Of a stretch of DNA of 35,190 nt, positions 31,805-35,190 are shown in pieces. The notes beneath the pieces are model-generated. The model worked only from the letters and a program-made list of their open reading frames with translations. It ran no database searches and had not been told where the DNA came from. The stretch comes from Stagonosporopsis chrysanthemi. Taxonomy: Eukaryota > Ascomycota > Dothideomycetes > Pleosporales > Didymellaceae. The translations under genes and the position numbers were made by a program. The DNA is taken from contig JAFISE010000256.1 in assembly GCA_022560025.1 (NCBI GenBank), positions 1 to 35,190 of the forward strand, written 5' to 3'. How positions within the stretch are numbered: the first letter of the stretch is position 1; each line of letters begins with the position of its first letter.

Positions 31805-32015
31805 TTATTAGATCTTAACCTAACCTTTAAGCAAGATAGTCTACTTTATACTACTTATTATTACCCTTAGCTTTTAAGACAGACAGGTTGTATCTATACT
31901 TCTTACTGCTAGCCCTAGTAAACCTCTTGTTACTATATTTATCTTTAAGAACTAATTAAATAGTGCTTACAAGCTTTGCTTAAAGTATAACCTTAATATT
32001 TTAAACACTTATAAG

Positions 32016-35000
32016 ATGTCTACTACCTTAAGAACTTGCGCTACCTCTAGTAGCTCTTGCCTGTCTAACTCTAACTACAATAATATAGATATAGATTGCA
32101 CTCTAGCCTCTTTTAATAATATAAATATTGCTAAGCCTAACTTTTATAAAGGTAGTTATACTAAGTTAGAAGATTAGCTTATATAATAAGATCTCTACTT
32201 TATATTCTAAGGTAATAAGGTACTAGAAGACTACTATATCTCTCTAGTTACTAGCTATATGCGTAGCAGAGCTCTTACGTAGATAAAGCTGTTCTTCTAC
32301 TACTACTACAGTATAGAAGACTCTACTAATATTAATAAGTAGATAGAAGACTTTAACTTATTTAAAGAATAGATCTAACCTATATTTAGAATATCTAATA
32401 AACTTATATTAGCTTAATATAATATCTAGCGTCTTTAGTAAACTACTTTAGTTACAGACTACGTAGTAGAGTTTTAGCAACTTGCTATATTAACTAGATT
32501 TAATAACACTGCGCTTATAACACTGTTCTGCTAAGGCCTTAAACTAAGAGTTAAAGAAGAACTTATGCGCTCTAGTATAGTAATTAACACTATAGAACAA
32601 CTAGCTACTAAAGCAACTAAAATTAATGTACGTCTCTTTAAGCTTATAAAAGAACTTAGAAACAATCTATATTTATAAGCTTCTTAAGCACTACTAACTT
32701 AACTATAAAACTAATAGAGAAACAATAACTATTATAGACAATAGAGTAGAGGTTATGTGTCTAATACCTTGCAAAGAGTTTACAACAGCACTAATAGTAG
32801 TTTCTATAGCTAAAAGGTAATAGACCTCTCTAATCTTAACAAAGAGCCTAAGAAGTAGAACAAGAAGGACAAGAGTAGTTAAAAAAAAGAATACGTCTTT
32901 AGTAACTTGTTATATATATAGTAAAGTAGGACACTTTGCTAGAGACTACTAAAGTAAAAATAAAGTAATACAGCAACTTAATATACTTACTAGCAACAAT
33001 GCTAATAACAGTAAGTAGAAAGTACTTACTAAAGACTTAGGACGCCTTATAGAAGATCCTAAACAATTAGAATCTAGAGACAAAGAGTATGTTACTCTTA
33101 ATAAGAACTACTACAATATATACAGCAGAGCTTCTACGCTATATAAGAAAGTGTTATCTGTACTCTGCTCTTGTATTGTCTAATAAGTAGAGGAATATAG
33201 CAACTTTATAAAAGATAATATAGAAGAAACAGAGCGTAATGCATACAAAGACAAGATATAATAGTACTAATACCTAGATAATATTATAAAGGCTAAGAAT
33301 TATCTTAAAAGAGACTTAGAAGCACTCTAGAACTTTAAAAAACAGCTACAACACTTACAACAAACAGACCCTTAGTAGTATAAGCTTGTAACTAGCTTAT
33401 ATACTATACTATAAGCCTACTTATACTATAGACAGAAGACTTATACTAACACTATCTAGCACTATAGAGAAGGTCCTTTAAGACATACAAAATAGAAAGT
33501 ACTACTAGTTACTATAGGTATACTGCGACTATAACTACTACAAAGCTTATAAAGAAGAAAAGCTAAAAGCAAAGTAGTTTCTAATAAAAAAAGATAGATA
33601 CTACTAACTATAGTTTAAATACTTATAAACAAGATATATAGAACACTTTTAGGACAAATACTATATGTATTACTTTCTTAGTACTGTAGATATTAATAAA
33701 ATCTGAACAACGCACTTAGTGTACAACAAAGAATATAATAGTAATAATTAGGCTAAATACCTTAATTCTAAGTACACAACGTATTTTAGCCTAAAAGAAA
33801 TTTACAGCTTTACTATATATAACAAGTCTTTTTTAGATATATAACTAGACACTATAAAAAGTAGTATTAGAGAGTATACTATGTTAATAATTTATAAAGG
33901 TCTAGAGATTAACGTAATAATACTCTTAACGTCTCTTCCCTTATCTAGATTCTTGTTGTGCTAAATAGCAAACAGATAATAGTAATAGTAGACTTAGAAG
34001 TATAAGAAAATTATATATTTTAACACGCTATTAATTATATAAGTATAACTAAGCAAAAGAAACAAGAACTATGTTTCTTATAAGTTGCTAACAGAGAACT
34101 AATACAAAGAGAATTAGTAGTAACCTATAAAGTAAAACTACGACCTCTTAAAATAAGAAATTACTATAAGTAGATAACTTTAGATATTTTAGAAACAGCT
34201 GCTTACAATGTTATATTAAGATTGCCTTAGTTATAAAAGTATAATCTGCTAATAGATTAGAAGTATAACAAGCTTTTGTTAGAACGCTGTAACTATAGCA
34301 CAACATAGCTAGATCCTACGCAGCTTACAATATAGCTAGTAGATAAGAAGGAGATTAGTAATATCTCTATAAGTAAGATGTGCTAAGATAGAGTAGTTAA
34401 CTATATAGAGACTAACTAGCCTCTAGCTTACAAAGTAACAGTTAAAGAAAAAGGTATACCTCCTGCTATCTCTAACATGCACAGACAGTATACACAGATG
34501 TTTAAAGAAGAGCTTGTAGCAAAAGCTCTGTCTAAGTATAAGCTCTAGGACTATAAGATTAAGCTCTAGGAAGAAAAGCAACTAACCTTTAGACTATTAT
34601 ACTAGTTATTAGAGAAGGAACTTAATATATTACACAAATATATTAAGGAGAAGCTTAAGAAGAGATTTATTAGACAATTAGAACTACCTGCAAAGTACCT
34701 TATTATATTTGTACCTAAGAAAGATAGTAAGTTGCTACTTTGTATTAAGTTTAGAAAGCTTAATAATATTATAGTTAAGAATTAATACTCTCTGCTTAAT
34801 ATTAAAGAATTATAGGATTAATTACAAGAAGCTTAGTTTTTTACTATATTAGATTTAAAAGGAGCGTATAATCTTATCTGTATAAAGGAAGGTAAAGAAT
34901 AAAAGATAGTATTTAGAATATAATATAGACTCTATAAGTACTTAGTTATACTATTTAGTCTAACAAACGCACTAGCTACGTACTAAGAGTTAATTAGCAA

Positions 35001-35190
35001 TGTCTTTAATGCACATCTTAACAAGACAGTAGTAGTGTATCTAGACAATATCTTAGTATACTTAAAAATACTAGAAGAGTATATATAACATGTTACTAAA
35101 GTGCTAGAATACTTAAAGCAAGCAGACTTCTAATTAAAACCTAAGAAGTATAAATAGTACAAAGAAGAAGTAGAATTCCTAGAGGTTATT
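32016..35190 (+). mobile_element. Degenerate Ty3/gypsy-like retrotransposon relic (Gag-Pol), cut by window end
   Basis: Read on the plus strand, ignoring stops, an ATG at 32016 starts a Gag-like region. A CCHC zinc knuckle follows at 32908-32949, where the second and third Cys codons are now Tyr (TGY to TAY). The reverse transcriptase runs from about 34450 to the edge: PKKDSKLLLCIKFRKLN, the first catalytic Asp in LDLKGAYN (34849-34872), and YLDN at 35038-35049 where the family has YLDD. Stops are almost all TAG or TAA, at places where Trp or Gln would be expected, matching C-to-T changes at CpA. The knuckle and the reverse transcriptase lie in the same frame. RNase H and integrase would be beyond the window. 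The element cannot make protein. Confidence 0.8.

Larger units (their letters stand above)
29080..35190. other. AT-rich, RIP-like degenerate repeat block
   Basis: At about 29080 the composition changes abruptly: CG dinucleotides become rare, TA, CTA and TAG words become extremely common, and no open frame of useful length survives to the window end. This is what repeat-induced point mutation leaves (C to T at CpA, on both strands). The part 29080-32000 has no readable protein; the part from about 32016 is a retrotransposon relic. Confidence 0.75.

Overview
This window looks like nuclear DNA of a filamentous ascomycete (Pezizomycotina, probably Dothideomycetes; the class is a guess from gene structure and style). 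Reasons: short introns of about 41-80 nt with GTAAGT/GTATGT donors, CTAAC/CTGAC branch points and CAG/TAG acceptors; fungal versions of housekeeping proteins (BMS1, BST1/PGAP1, proteinase B inhibitor, mitochondrial dehydrogenase kinase); and a very AT-rich block at the right end with a Ty3/gypsy-like element riddled with TAG/TAA stops, the usual look of repeat-induced point mutation (RIP).

Layout. 1-4948: mostly non-coding, with a GNAT acetyltransferase on the minus strand (1150-1710), a tRNA-Pro(AGG) gene (2153-2288) and a near-perfect 28-bp-arm hairpin (2813-2882). 4949-16042: a compact housekeeping block with the ER GPI inositol-deacylase BST1/PGAP1 (+), a small putative N-myristoylated protein (+), the ribosome biogenesis GTPase BMS1 (-), a 71-aa inhibitor-I9/PBI2-like protein (+, three exons) and a BCKDK/PDK-type mitochondrial kinase (-, two exons). 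16801-24991: two decaying genes on the plus strand. The first is a large zinc-finger / P-loop / RING-like / patatin gene with at least three in-frame TGA codons and several frameshifts. The second is a broken MATE-family transporter. 25476-27225: an apparently intact six-exon cytochrome P450 (-). 27226-29080: gene-poor. 29080-35190: AT-rich RIP-like DNA with a degenerate Gag-Pol relic (zinc knuckle near 32908, reverse transcriptase 34450 to the window end).

The most striking observation is the tRNA-Pro gene. Its 5' acceptor strand lies 51 nt upstream of the rest of the D-arm. The 51 nt between them look exactly like a fungal spliceosomal intron (GTAAGT ... CTGAC ... CAG). Removing them, plus an ordinary 13-nt anticodon-loop intron, gives a textbook cloverleaf with a perfect 7-bp acceptor stem, and six Ts follow the gene. 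This would be a polymerase III tRNA gene with a spliceosomal-type intron splitting its internal A box.

Apart from the housekeeping genes, the right-hand part (broken patatin/NTPase gene, broken transporter, intact P450, RIP-degraded transposon) reads as an accessory segment undergoing gene loss next to repeat-rich DNA. Exon junctions, domain calls and pseudogene breaks were read by eye from the sequence and memory of the families; no search was run.
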